Shown: in pieces, positions 45,590-57,219 of the stretch | How positions within the stretch are numbered: position 1 is the stretch's first letter | Layout: each line of letters starts with the position of its first letter | From: Heterostelium album PN500 | Lineage: Eukaryota > Evosea > Eumycetozoa > Acytosteliales > Acytosteliaceae | Length of the DNA stretch: 64,000 nucleotides | NCBI RefSeq assembly: GCF_000004825.1 | Contig: NW_008805065.1 | Coordinates: 310,001-374,000 of the forward strand | Direction of reading: 5' to 3' | Notes under the pieces: model-generated | The model's input: the letters and a program-made list of their open reading frames with translations, nothing else | Told to the model about the DNA's origin: nothing | Databases searched by the model: none | Program-made: the position numbers and the translations under genes

Positions 45590-47530
45590 TTATATTTTTC
45601 TATTTGTTAATTTTTGATTTGCTAATAGATAGTAATTATGGAATGTACTATGCTTGTCAGAGTAGAATGGAATGTAGAATGCACGCGCCAAAGATGATGA
45701 TTGTGATGCGTCCAAGAATGGTGTGGTAAAGATGGGAGTGAACGATGGATCGACGGTGTAGTGTGGTTCTTGTTGTGAAGGATAGTCAAAGTCTATGATG
45801 TAGTGACATCTTGAGACATCGAGATAACGGTCGAGTTCCTCTTGGTTACGGTCGTTCATGTTGCTCGGAATATTGCTGGTACCGGTGAATGGCTTTGGAA
45901 GGTGACCTTTAAAGTTGGACTTGAGGAACGACAAGTGGAAGCGTAATGGTGTACCGTTTCGTTGTTGTTGTTCGTTTGGAAGGAAAAAGTGGGAGGGGAA
46001 TCGGTACCATTCTTTACCTACACATACATTGACAGTGTTGTTATCGAGTTTGTTGAATGCAAACTTTGGGAATAGAGGCTCGGTTGTATCACCTCTTCTC
46101 AGCTCGTGGTCATACAAATAGGTATATGTATCTATTGCACCTGTATAGTTTCTATAGGTTGAGAAAATACGTGATGCCGACAAACCAAAGAATAAAACTA
46201 CAACCATTACCTGTAGGAATAAATTTAATGATCTAATGAATCTTTTAAATCCACTATCTACTTGTTGATTGTTGTCGTCTGATTTCTTATGAGAGTAACT
46301 GTCGTTTAAGAATAGCTGTTTAAGTATGTTGATAACCAAATAAATGGTGATGGCAGCAGTCAAGCAAATGAAAGGATAAATGACAAATAGGAAACGTTCT
46401 TCTTTGTGTGGAAGATAAGTCATGAATGCAAACCATATGTAATAGGGAGAGACTATGAGTAGGGTTAATACTCTTGGTAGGTTGTTGAGAGTACCGAGAT
46501 AGTTGGATTTGAATAAAAGTAGAAGGAAGTAGAGGGGAATGGTGAGCATCGATAGTAAGAATACAATATTAAAATTGACAAAACAATTGATAAAGTAGAA
46601 TGTCCAGTGTTCGATACCATAGAGTTGCGATCCACCGGCATGACTCGATGTAAAGTTATAGGCAATGATGTTCCAGATGGCAAGTACAGTCTTTCCATAG
46701 TATTGTTTATCGATTGCCATCATTGGTAGCAATACTGATACAGTTGGAATGATTGCCCATAGCAACAACTTTACAATACCACGGCGATATAGAAGGTCGA
46801 GAGCTATAGGGACACACAAAACAATAACAAATGGCCAACCTAAAAACACGGATACAGCACACGAAAAAACTGACAACAATGGTCTATTCAACATCCAAAA
46901 TCCATAACCAAACATAATTGTTATCATTGAGAATGTTGTTGGTAAATATGCTTTTGTTAAAAAAATTGTTAATAACATAATACAATATGATTATAATAAA
47001 TATTACTTACTTGTTGTTGATAAGAATAAACCTGGATTACATAACATGAATAATGTTGTAAGTAATGATATTTTGTTACCGAAACGATTGTTTACACCAC
47101 GGATGAAAATGGTTTGAGCAAATGCACTGTTCAATCCAATGAATATCTTGATGAGATAGAATAGTACTACTTTGTTGTTTTGTGAGAGTGGCTCCAAGAA
47201 TAGTTTACCGGTGACAGAGTGAATCAATAGATAGCAATAGGATCTTAGTGCATACACTGGACTGTATTCCCATGTCTGTAGACCATGACCATACATCAAG
47301 TAGTGTGTAGGTTCCCAATAGTTCATAGGTTCATCACAATCGATGATTCTATTATACAGAGCCGACAATACATTCGATAGGAAAATAAACAAAAACACTG
47401 TTAGCGTGCTTGGTTTAAAAATTGAACGATCATCTAAATCTGAACCAATCGATTTTACAACTCTGTGTTGTTTTTGTTGACCACCACCACCAACTCCTGT
47501 GTTTGATTTATTTTGTTGTTTTATAACCAT
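45590..47530 (-). CDS. alg9: ALG9 alpha-1,2-mannosyltransferase
   Basis: Exons 47011-47530 and 45590-46950 (60-nt intron) give 626 residues. ALG9 adds alpha-1,2 mannoses to the lumenal dolichol-PP-oligosaccharide in N-glycan synthesis. The GT-C catalytic loop is present right after the first TM ('YNRIIDCDEPMNYWEPTHYL'), and the family signature 'YLPHKEERFLFVIYP' is in exon 2. Around eight to ten TM helices cover residues 40-430; the lumenal C-terminal 200 residues include 'SRIFSTYRNYTGAIDTY' and 'VCVGKEWYRFPSHFFLP', as in other ALG9 proteins. The splice joins 'NPGLFLSTT' to 'YLPTTFSM', matching the animal 'LSSxAFLPSSFSM' segment. Confidence 0.93.
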
Positions 47531-47652
47531 GGTTATAAATAGTATTACTAAAAAACAAGAAATGAAATGAAATGGAAAGTTATTAAAAAAAAATGAAGTT
47601 CACAAATTTTTAATAAAAAAAAAAATTATTTATTCAAAAAAAGACTTTGTTT

Positions 47653-48037
47653 TTAGTTTTTCTTCATTTCATCAATATCAGATTTCTTATCCATCATACA
47701 CCAGTTGAGTTGTGGAACAATGGTTGTTTTTTGGTCGGCAAGATTAACAGCATATGACCACCATAGAGTTGACCTTTGTACGTAGTACCGTTGTCAATCT
47801 CGACTTCCATCATTACATAACAGTGGGCAATATTATGAGTATAAATGAATAGCCAGTCCTTGATAGATGGATCGTTGATATTCTTGGCAATAAGTTCGGT
47901 CATAGCCAAGGTCATTTCATCGAATGGAGCATTTAAAATGGACCTCCTACAATGACTCTGAGAGTCTTCTGACCGGCGTGGCTCACAATTTTGGATCTGA
48001 GTTGCTCGGCATTGAGGTAGAATGAGAACTGTGTCAT
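47653..48037 (-). pseudogene. Decayed gene, start region DUF4419-like
   Basis: A coding-quality stretch in three successive frames. It opens with ATG at 48037 ('MTQFSFYLNAEQLRSKIV', then 'SHAGQKTLRVIVGG'), shifts to 'NAPFDEMTLAMTELIAKNIN' up to 'EVEIDNGTTY', and then to 'STLWWSYAVNLADQKTTIV' ending 'DIDEMKKN' and TAA at 47653. The first part resembles the DUF4419 family, where 'N…EQLR…FV.H.GKK.L' and a following helix with 'I…NI.D' occur, but only a middle piece is present. No introns of sensible size fix the frame changes, so I call it a recent pseudogene. It lies between ALG9 and DGAT2. Confidence 0.6.
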
Positions 48038-48345
48038 CTAACTAATTAACTAACTTTTAGAATTGATTTTTAATTCGTTGGAATATTATCTAAAGAAAAT
48101 GAAATCAGGGATGAATCTTCAAGGCACACTGTTCTACAACAAAAAGAAACTAAGGTTACTTATTAAAAGTTTTTTTTTTTCATTATTTTTTGAATTACAC
48201 ATCCTATCGATTTTGATCTATTAAACTAATATCTTAAACACCATCACCATAGTGTCTCGTTGTATAAATATATGATTAAATATCACAAAAATCAGTTGTT
48301 TTTAGATGTATTATTGTTTTAAAAAAATATATATCATTTTATTTT
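48038..48345. other. Intergenic region
   Basis: About 300 bp. A few coding-like codons on minus near 48.1 kb ('VCLEDSSLISFSLDN') could be further debris of the decayed gene. The rest is the AT-rich 3' flank of DGAT2. Confidence 0.35.
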
Positions 48346-49335
48346 TTAATGAATTTTTAAATCATCACTTTCACTTGCATATTCATCTTTATATTTATGA
48401 AATAGATTTGATAGTGAATCCATATACAATTGTTGATAATGGTCGATGAGTTCGTCGGATGGACTTGCGACTTTCGGTACGTCTATAGGCTCTCCTACAA
48501 CAGAGACAATCTTTCTGCGGTGAGGTAGTAATCCAAAGTCATAGTTGAAAATTCCACGACCATTAAAGAGTGCCGGTGCAATTCCGGTCAGTTTCATCAC
48601 TTTGGTTTGACATTTTCTGATCCAACTTCCTTTAGGGTTATCTACCTGATCGAATATGTCGTTCTCGCCAAACGAGTAGATCGGCACTAGTGAAGCACCG
48701 TGTGCAAATGCCAGCTTGACGAATCCCTTGCGTTTCTTGAGTAGCAACTCGTTGTGGCCAGGATGCGCATCCAGAGATTCCTCTGCACCGCCAATCACTA
48801 TCATAACGGACTGCCCGGGACCTGACTCCAACACATTATCACAGCCATTGCGTGCGACCGACGATATTCCAAAACTCATAAGTACATCGCGTAGAAAAGG
48901 TATCTTGAAATTCGATGTTAGTGTCAACGGGTGTATCGTAATGCCAGGATACTTTTCATCGACGCCAGTGGCATTGGTTGCGAAATTACAGAATGCACCC
49001 ATGCTAATGATGCCATGTGGATGGTAACCAAATATATAGTTCTTGGCTGGATCTAGCTTTGTGCTGGTGACCAACGAAATCGGGAAGTAATCTCTAAAGT
49101 AACGCCATGTACGGTGGTTTCGTATCCAGTTGTTTCTGCGTCCGCCACGCTCCCATGCCGTATCATAAAAAAACGTCCATAACAAATAAGGAATAGTAAA
49201 ACCCCAGAATATCGGTATTATAATCGAGTAGAAAGCAAACAACATACACATCGGTACAATCATCAAATAGAATAGCACTGCTGTTGTTTCTAACCTACGA
49301 TGAAGTGGTAATGATGCTGGTATCCATCTAACCAT
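48346..49335 (-). CDS. dgat2: Diacylglycerol O-acyltransferase 2 (DGAT2 family)
   Basis: Single exon, 329 residues. It catalyses acyl-CoA plus diacylglycerol to triacylglycerol on the ER and lipid droplets. A hydrophobic hairpin at about 20-58 ('TAVLFYLMIVPMCMLFAFY', 'IPIFWGFTIPYLLWTFFY') precedes the catalytic motif 'YIFGYHPHGIISMGAF'. 'GISSVARNGCDNVL', 'VIGGAEESLDAHPG' and 'LLLKKRKGFVKLAFAHGA' complete the DGAT2/MOGAT signatures. The family also includes monoacylglycerol and wax acyltransferases, so the exact acceptor is inferred. Codons are noticeably GC-richer in the central part than in neighbours. Confidence 0.93.
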   Translation of the reverse strand: MVRWIPASLPLHRRLETTAVLFYLMIVPMCMLFAFYSIIIPIFWGFTIPYLLWTFFYDTAWERGGRRNNWIRNHRTWRYFRDYFPISLVTSTKLDPAKNYIFGYHPHGIISMGAFCNFATNATGVDEKYPGITIHPLTLTSNFKIPFLRDVLMSFGISSVARNGCDNVLESGPGQSVMIVIGGAEESLDAHPGHNELLLKKRKGFVKLAFAHGASLVPIYSFGENDIFDQVDNPKGSWIRKCQTKVMKLTGIAPALFNGRGIFNYDFGLLPHRRKIVSVVGEPIDVPKVASPSDELIDHYQQLYMDSLSNLFHKYKDEYASESDDLKIH

Positions 49336-49795
49336 CTTTTTCTTTTTTTCTATTTATATTTTTATTTTCAAACTAAATAAACTAAATAATTTAACTTTTT
49401 TATACAATTAATTAATATACTATGAAAACACAAAAAAAAAAAAAAAACTATTATTCTTTTCAAAACAAATTAATAAACTATTATTAATTGAATTATTTTT
49501 AAAACTACAACATTAATAACTAACTATTATTTATATATATATATATGAATTATCTTTACAAATAAATGAAATAATAACACACTGTTATAAGATCAAAAAA
49601 ATAATATCAATAAAATAAATGAAAAAAAAAAAAAACATCTTCACCAAACAATAATATTTTTTTTTATGAACATCAAAATTTTCTTTTTTTTGGAACACAA
49701 TAGTTTGAATTTTAAAAGGTTTCAATCGACATAATATTAATATATTTATACATATATGATAATATTAAATTTTTGTGTATTTTTTATTATTATTA
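49336..49795. other. DGAT2 promoter and PIG-M 3' flank
   Basis: Very AT-rich, with A or T runs of 10-15 nt and TA repeats at 49.53 kb; no coding frame or RNA gene recognised. Confidence 0.5.
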
Positions 49796-51449
49796 TTATT
49801 GAATAATTTTAATGTTTGATTTATATTTACGAGGATCGTGTTGAAGAATGAATCTCACTAGAATCCAAATGTTTACGCAAAAGAATAGGATACCTGCAAG
49901 CCAGATGTTAAAGAATGTCTGGTGACCAAGGAATTCTAGTTGGAATGCTGATACCAACCAGAGTGCTTGTGCACCTAACCAGAGGAGGAACATGATGACA
50001 CCACCGACAATCGTTATTCTAGTGGTAGGCAGCACCAACGGTAGCAACGAGTAGTACCAGATAAAATACTGAACCGTACAGACCTTGTTGAACGCAACGA
50101 ATGTTATGGTTTCCAATAGCATGCAGAACTCCAAGTCGTTGTAGTAGACCCAACTGATTGCAAGCAATAGTAGTACCTGTGGAAGGAACGATGCCAATGC
50201 CACACCGACCGATGCCAACGACACCGATCCGACCGCACCTACATCACTAATCGATTCTACCACCGGTGTATTCAAATAGATCTGATAGAAATACACTGAA
50301 AAGTTGTGACGATTATCTGCTCTAATCACATGATACAAATAGGTTTCAAATAAAAATATATATCCATAACTATCAGAGAATGATTTATGATTAGTTTGTT
50401 AAACAACATTTCAAATAACTACTACTACTACTACTGCTACTACTTACATTAAATACATAATAAAAGTTAAAGATAGAAAAGTGGTTGCGCTTACAAAGAA
50501 AAAGGTAAGTCTGTTCTTGTTGAATATGTTTTTCAGGATTGTTGAAAAAGAAGAACGATCGGTCGAGTTGTAGGAGGATGGTAACTTGTTATAGTAGTTC
50601 TTATCGATATACAAATAGATTGGAATTGAATATATAATTGGATAGATCTTAAAATGTACTGATAATCCATAGCTATAGATATTATTCAGAAATAAGTATT
50701 CATATTCGATATAATTGCTTAGCTAAATGGTTTACTTACAAAATGGATGCAAGAATTAAACGTTTCTTAAAAAGGAAATAGACAGATAGTAACACCATTG
50801 CACCAATGACAGACTCTGCATTGCCTCTAGTAGATACATTGATTACGAATGGATTCAATATCCAAGCGGTGGTGCATGCAAATAACATCGATTCCTTTAT
50901 CTTTGGGAATCGTTGAATTAGAATCGATTTTAACAGATATCCAATAATCATATCACATATAACAAATAAAAGTTTGCCAAATGCTTTGTGTACCAATATA
51001 TTTGGAATTAAAAGAAATGATCTATAATAACAAATTTAGAATGAATGTTTAGTTGAAAAGTGTTTTGAATGTTTGAGAATATATATATATACATACAACA
51101 ATGGTGTATAACGATAAGTTGATCTATCATAAGGTGATAGTCCTTCTACTACGAATCTAGATGCATCTGTATAAACTTCATAATCGATATCTGTATATTT
51201 AACTAACACTATTATTTATATTCGAGATAATATGGACCGACCGTTTGTAAGTCAAAGTTAAAGTGAAATGAAGATGATTTCTATGATAGATGTGTTTTAC
51301 ATACTGTTTGCATCTTGCCATTCGGAGAATACTATTAGTATCAATCTTATGATCAATCCAAATGTAAATGATATCTTTGTCAAGTTATATCCTTTATATA
51401 TAAAATCATATCCACTGTTTTTGGAACTAGTAACAGTAGATTTCACCAT
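49796..51449 (-). CDS. pigM: GPI mannosyltransferase 1 (PIG-M)
   Basis: Exons 51305-51449, 51097-51202, 50740-51021, 50448-50672 and 49796-50369 give 443 residues. PIG-M transfers the first mannose to the GPI anchor precursor in the ER lumen. The acceptor at 51203 is chosen over a nearer AG at 51191 because it restores the catalytic DxD loop: '[18 protein letters not shown]', then '[16 protein letters not shown]'. Further family segments are '[19 protein letters not shown]', '[19 protein letters not shown]', '[12 protein letters not shown]' and '[15 protein letters not shown]'. About ten TM helices are expected. The nearer acceptor would turn the first Asp of DxD into Asn. Confidence 0.93.
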
Positions 51450-51888
51450 TTTTTATTAAATAATGTATTACTATTGTATTTAATGAATCAAATAATATTA
51501 AAAGATTTTTTTTTTTTTTTTTTGTTTTGTATCCTTTTTTTTTTTTTTTTTTTTGTTGATCTTCAACAACCCTAATGTGACTGTGTTGTTCTTAATCTTA
51601 CAAAGATCATCAACAATTTAATAGAATGAATTATAATTTCATTAAAAAAATATCTAAAAGATATTATTTAAGTTAAAAAAAAAAACTTAAATTATTTACT
51701 TTTAAAATTTGTTTAATCATATCTTTTTATGGATAATCTAGAAAAAGACTATGATAGTAAAAGATCTAAAATTTGGTGATTCATTTAACTAGTTTTTTTT
51801 AACTTTTTATATTATTTTTAAAAACAGTTCTATCTGTTGATCTTCACAAAAATTCATTTTTATTTTGCAAAACAAATATAATTTTAAA
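51450..51888. promoter_or_regulatory. Divergent promoter, PIG-M / FIT-like gene
   Basis: 439 bp between two divergent ER-membrane-protein genes. It holds two T runs (17 and 18 nt) around 51.51-51.55 kb flanking 'gttttgtatcc', then 'ttgatcttcaacaaccctaa', a less AT-rich patch that is a candidate control segment. Confidence 0.5.
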
Positions 51889-53195
51889 ATGAAATTCTCT
51901 AAAGCATCCTCATTAGGAACATTGAGGTTATACACATTCTTTTTACTTTTAATTCTATTTATTATCACTGTGTATGTAGTTTTATAACGATAGATATAGT
52001 TCGCGGCGTCAAACTAATATACACTTATTAAAATTATAAATAAAAGGATATCAAACTTATTTGCAAACATAGATTATTGTTATAGAGAAAGAGTATACAA
52101 CAAATCATGGACAAGACATAGTTATTTATTTTTATCATTATTCTGTATCATTATATCTGCAGTACTCTTAGTTATTTGGAAACCTTTTAAACCTTTGAAT
52201 ATTAAAGATAAGGTATATTACAAGAATATATTTTATATAATAGATATCGATTAATTAACATACAGCTTTGTTATGTCATTGCTTTTTTTTTATTAGAAAT
52301 ATACAAGATCTATATTTTATATTGGTTATACATTCTTGTGGTACGGTGCAACCTATTGTCTTTGTTTTATTGGAAAGAAACTGCTTAATGACAATCTTTG
52401 TAATGATAGAAAACAGAACTCTGTAAGTGGTCACTTCTTGTTCCATACGTTCTTCTTGTTGGCCATACCATACTGGTTCTTTGCCATTGGTAGATTCTCA
52501 TATAAAGATTCGGTTCGTACCACTTCAACTCAAAGAAATGAATTACAACTTGTAAAGAAGTAAGATTCTTAACAAACTCTATTGACAATGAATGAATCAC
52601 TAACTCACTTTTCTAATACAACTCATCCTATAGATTATTATTATCAAGTAATTTAGTTATTTTCATGGTTATTGCATATATTGGATATATTGGTGCTTCT
52701 TTTGTCAATCTCGAGACTACTTGGTCACATGGATTCCACACTATCAGACAAATACTCTACGGTACATTGTTGGCTTTGATTTCATTCCACATCTTATTGA
52801 ATTCCACTGCATATGGTATGATCATTATTAATTTTAATAAAAGACAATATACTAACTATTTATTTTTAATAATTTATATTTCTATACAAATAGTTGGAAC
52901 TAGAACAGAAAGAAGTTTAACCATTCTTATGAATATATTAATTGCCTTCTGGGTAGCAGTGATATCTTTAAATTATGTTTTAGGATTCCGTTATCCATTT
53001 AGTAAGATAGAAATGGTTTTGGGAGGTGCATTGTTTATATTCCTATATTATATATCAAGAATTACACCACTGCCTCCAAATATTAAACTTGCACCGAAAT
53101 ACAAAAAGTCAACAAACTCAAATCAGCAACAATCAACTGATAGCGAAAGCACAACACTTAAAAAAAGATTAAACAATCCTATAATTTATGATTAA
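51889..53195 (+). CDS. FIT-family (FITM2-like) lipid-droplet membrane protein
   Basis: Exons 51889-51971, 52047-52212, 52297-52559, 52634-52815 and 52894-53195 give 331 residues with about six TM helices. FIT proteins are ER acyl-CoA diphosphatases needed for lipid-droplet budding. The two catalytic His positions appear in context: 'QNSVSGHFLFHTFFLLAI' (His 129; animal 'ISGHSFLLTF') and 'SHGFHTIRQILYGTLLALI' (His 206; animal 'YFHN..QKVFGTLFGLL'). 'ISNLFANIDYCYRERVYN' matches the first lumenal loop. Intron 4 (52816-52893, 78 nt) has no stop and is a multiple of three, so retention would add 26 residues without breaking the frame; its AT content and GTATGA/AATAG ends mark it as an intron. The hydrophilic C-terminus has a Gln/Ser tract. 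Confidence 0.75.
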
Positions 53196-54066
53196 TAAAT
53201 AAAAAGTATTGTGATACTCAAAACAATGTTCTTTATTTTGTTGTTGTTGTTCTTGTGTTTGACTCCCTCAAAAAAGATTTTATATGGTAGAGAAAATAGT
53301 TATATAAATATATAAATAAACTAACTTACAGAATGGATAGTTTATGTAATATTTATCAAAACCTGTATAGCCAAAATTAAATTTGTTGTGATCTAGAAGT
53401 GTTTATACTTTGATAATTTCCTCCAAATAGTTTCAGATTGTGTTAATATACTTTGAATTTTCTTTTTTGTACATTCCAACTTATTAATTTTTAAAATAAG
53501 TAATAAATCGGTCTAATAAAAATAAAAGATAATATTTTTAGATTCCAAGTTATTTGCTTGTATTATATGTTTTTACCAAAAGAACAACCTAATAATTACC
53601 TTTGAAAGACAACTATATCATTGATAAAATACCAAATTTCTCTTTTATAAATTAATAGTGATCACAATATAAAAAAAAAGGTTTTATGAGTCAAATTAAA
53701 AAACAAAGTAAAAAAATTTAATCTATAAGTAGATCACTCTGAGATATGATGATTCTACTAGTGATAAGATGAAATTTGAAGAAGTTATGGTGTCAATGTG
53801 GGAATATTAATTCTTAATTCGTTTCTTATACAGAGAAAAAAAGTTGGGAACCCCTGAAATTTTCACCTGTTGCCTTAGTTTAATCGCTTTGAAGTCTTGA
53901 AATAGAACCAATTGAAATAAAACAAATCTTAAATAAGATGAAGTCAATCAAAATGATATTGAATAAATTTTGTAAGAAAAAAAATAAATAATAAAAAAAA
54001 CAATTATTTTATTGATAAAATTGAATACAGTAGTAATCAGATTCTTTATTGTGTTAGTTTAACAAC
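53196..54066. other. AT-rich intergenic region
   Basis: 870 bp between two convergent genes, so mostly 3' flanks. No supported coding frame; a patch at 53.84-53.92 kb ('gggaacccctgaaattttca') is less AT-rich but has no tRNA or snoRNA shape. Confidence 0.45.
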
Positions 54067-54745
54067 TTAAATAGACTTTAGAGTTATGGTAAAGCCCCAA
54101 ATGTCATCTTTCTCAATATCCATGTTTACTGGGAAACCTTCTGTCTTTGTGAATGTGATATCTTCGGTTGTTGGATTATATTTGAAATATACCGATCCAT
54201 TGGCAACGATTTGGTGTGGCCATGGGACCTCACGAACAGAAATCTGTGATACAATCAAAGAATCGGGTGGGTTGAGTTGTGGGATTTGAACTCCAAGGTA
54301 ATCTCCTCCAGATGTAATAACGCTATTTTCAAAATGGAGTGGTTTAATGGCTAAGGTATAGTCATTCTCTGGTTTACCTGCAATGGTGTGTTTGAATCGA
54401 ATATCAATTGAAAACTTGAAGGAATTGTCCACAGCTTGAGTGATTGAATCATAGGGGATAGTAGAACCCTCAGGGTAGTTACCAGTACCTTTCTCCCAAA
54501 TTTTTCCATTTGGTTCCCATACTCTAATCTTGGTATTAGGTCCGATCTTCATGGATTTTTGATCCGCAGCAACATTGTGGTAACGACCTGGAACATGCAT
54601 TTCGAATCTTTGTCCGGTGTAGTTGGTATCTAAGTAAAGATAAAAAAAAAAAAAAAAATTAATATTTAATTTTATAGTAATTATAGAGATAATACGAATC
54701 TTACTTAACCCATTTTAGAATTTGTCCTTTTACTGGATCAGTCAT
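54067..54745 (-). CDS. Cytosolic beta-rich protein of unknown function
   Basis: Exon 2 (54067-54629) encodes about 187 residues: 'TNYTGQRFEMHVPGRYHNV', 'NTKIRVWEPNGKIWEKG', 'SFKFSIDIRFKHTIAGKPEN' and 'DDIWGFTITLKSI'. A plausible exon 1 (54705-54745) gives MTDPVKGQILKWVK, with a GTAAG donor and CTTAG acceptor, but the phases disagree by one base, so the N-terminus is unresolved; translation could instead begin at Met of MHVPGR (54600). Alternating hydrophobic residues suggest a beta sandwich. No signal peptide; family not recognised. Codon use is well adapted (C-ending codons), suggesting good expression. Confidence 0.75.
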
Positions 54746-55692
54746 TTTAATTTATTTGATTTAATGTTTTGAAAAATAGAATGATTTTGACAGCTATTTA
54801 TATTTAATTAATGATTAATTAATTAGATTTCGAAAAGTTATTAAATTCAATCTTTATACCAAGTTACAAACTTTTTATTTTTTTTTCTTTTTTTCTTTGG
54901 TGACAATCTACAAACACCACCCAAAAGAAAACATTGTTTTAAAAACAACTTCTATTTGATATCTTGCTTACAAGTGATTTATTTTGTTACTCTAGTTGCT
55001 TTGGCATTTTACATTCCTTGGTGATTGTTTCTAACTACTATTCTTTAAAAAATTAACATTCATAATCTAGGTAAGGAGCTCTTTTATTTATGATCTCGTC
55101 AATCAAGAACTCTAAATTTACAAATTACAAATTAAATTAAGTAAGCAGGTATTATTGGAATTAAATCTGTCGGAAACACTTTATTGAATAACAAAAAATT
55201 ATCACTTTATTTACTCTCATTGTTTGTTGTTGTCATATGAAGATATTACTTTTTTCTAAGAGAGCTAAAAATTTTATGAAGCTTCAAAGATGTTAAAGTG
55301 TAATTCACACAAAGACCTTCGCTGATCAACCAAATGGAATCATTCCAAATTGGAAGAATCTTTCTAAAGATCATTGTAGTAGATTACAAGTTTTTAAATA
55401 ATAATAATAATAGTAACTATTCCTTCTATCTTTATTGTGAAGAGAGTTTAATATTGGATATTCTATATTACGAGTACATCAATATTATTCATTCATGTTT
55501 ATTAAATTAATATAATTATTAAGAAATAAAATTGGTATGGGTTTTGTTTGGATGAAATGATTAGAGATCATTAATGATTTAGTAGTTATGTTGATTATTG
55601 TATTATATTGTACTGTGTTTGTAGGATGATGATGATGATGATGATGATGATTAATGTTAAAATTTATGACAAAATAGTAGATAGGTATTGAA
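54746..55692. other. Intergenic region with GAT microsatellite
   Basis: Contains the promoter of the 54067 gene and the 3' flank of the I-BAR gene. A (GAT)n tract runs at about 55625-55651. A 35-codon plus-strand frame near 55.3 kb ('ADQPNGIIPNWKNLS') looks coding-like but isolated. AT-rich otherwise. Confidence 0.45.
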
Positions 55693-57219
55693 TTAACTAC
55701 TAATATATTCTATATATGAGGATGGGAAAATACCTTCGGTACCATGGTAGTCTCTACCCTTGGTCCAACCGGAACCATCGTCCTGCTGAATGACGGTGAT
55801 GATGTCACCGGCACGCAAATTGAGATCGGTCGACTCTTGGCTCTCATAGTCGTAGAGTGCACGTGCTTGCAACTCGCCACCGCCACCGCTATTGTTGTAA
55901 TCGTAGGAGTTGTCTGTGTAGGAAGAGTTTTCGTACGACGAATCGTAGTTATCGTAAGAGTCGTACGATTCATAGGTGTCGTATCCAGCTGCCGAACTGC
56001 TACCTCCTCCTTGAACCTTACCAGGTGCATATGAAATACGATAGCTATCACCATTGTCTGCCTGTGGTTGAATTTGAACCAATGTTCTCTCCTGTTTACT
56101 AATCAGTGATTCAACATCTCCTGGTAACTATCAAGTTGATATTTAGTTTATTAGTACACAAATAATAATATAAACTAATTAGTTTCAACGCTACATACTT
56201 GATTTTGAACATTAATTAAATCTCTCCATGTTTGTAATCCAGCAGTTAGTTTGACATTCGATTCATTCGATAGATCCAATTCCTTATCGAGGAATTGATT
56301 GAATTGTGATAAAAATGTTGCAAACTTTCTTCTCTCCATCAAAACTACATCTCTTAACTTGTTTGTGTTTAATTGATCTGATTCCTTTATCTTGTCATTT
56401 AACTCTGTGATTTGCTATAATTTAATAAATAAATCATTGTTAATGGTCTACTGCTGACAAAATATTATTGTTATTATATTATTAAAATGTTACAAACTTG
56501 TTTAAGTACTTCAGCAGTAGTCTTCTTTCCTGCCTTTCTAGTCTTGGCTTCAAGTTTAAGAATCTCTTGTCTCATGTTCTCTTTATCTTTTTTATAATTC
56601 TTTTCGAATGTCTACAGAAGTAATAATAAGAAAATAATATAAGAATTGTTATGTTAAAAACCACTATTATTATTATTATTATTATGATTATTGACATACT
56701 AGAATATCCTTGTGATCTGTTTCAATCGATTGTTTACATGGAGCAATGAAATCATTTAATAATGTTTTTGACTAGATTGATCAATTAATAATAATTATAA
56801 AAAAAGGAGAATAATTAGTTATATTTCATTAATATTGGTAGTATCTATCGATTATTTATTATACGTACAACTTCATCTCTCTTTGTTTCCAATTCTCTAA
56901 TTACATCTGATAGTTTCTTTAGACCTTCACCGAAATCACCAGTGTTGTGTACAGTTAGTCTGGCGATGGTGTCAGCCAAGACGATACCGGCCTGACTCAA
57001 TGCTTGACATTGTTGCTGATATTTGTTGGCTGCTCTTACAATCTCTGTGAATAATGGCGGTGAATTGACTTTCAAATTCTAATATTAAAAATAGAATCTC
57101 CATTAATCATCAAATGAATCTTTAACAATATCTTTATCAAATGTGTTCAAATCTCTTACATTGATTGTCTTTAGAGTGTTCTCTGTTACTGGATTCGCTT
57201 TTTTGGCGTTGGCTGACAT
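55693..57219 (-). CDS. I-BAR (IMD) and SH3 domain protein, IBARa-like
   Basis: Exons 57160-57219, 56869-57078, 56700-56771, 56498-56611, 56199-56414 and 55693-56127 give 368 residues; all five introns are phase 0. The first 230 residues are a long coiled helical bundle of the inverse-BAR type ('NSPPLFTEIVRAANKYQQQC', 'LADTIARLTVHNTGDFGEGL', 'EILKLEAKTRKAGKKTT'), which bends membranes and binds actin. A Tyr/Ser/Gly linker follows ('YDTYESYDSYDNYDSSY'), then a C-terminal SH3 domain ('ARALYDYESQESTDLNLRAG', 'GWTKGRDYHGTEGIFPSSYI'). This is the layout of animal IRSp53 and of the single D. discoideum I-BAR protein IBARa, which acts in osmoregulation, phagocytosis and cytokinesis. The intact ALYDY and Trp/Pro residues predict a functional SH3. 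Confidence 0.92.

Noticed and set aside
47653-48037. ARPC3 (Arp2/3 p21 subunit) identity for the decayed gene
   Set aside because: A Trp-Trp pair caught the eye, but the surrounding residues do not follow ARPC3 motifs.
53840-53930. Less AT-rich patch with 'gggaacccc', considered as a tRNA fragment
   Set aside because: No acceptor stem, anticodon arm or T-loop consensus could be laid over it.
55290-55400. 35-codon coding-like frame 'ADQPNGIIPNWKNLSKDH'
   Set aside because: Isolated, with no start codon, splice sites or neighbouring exons; too short to call even a pseudogene.
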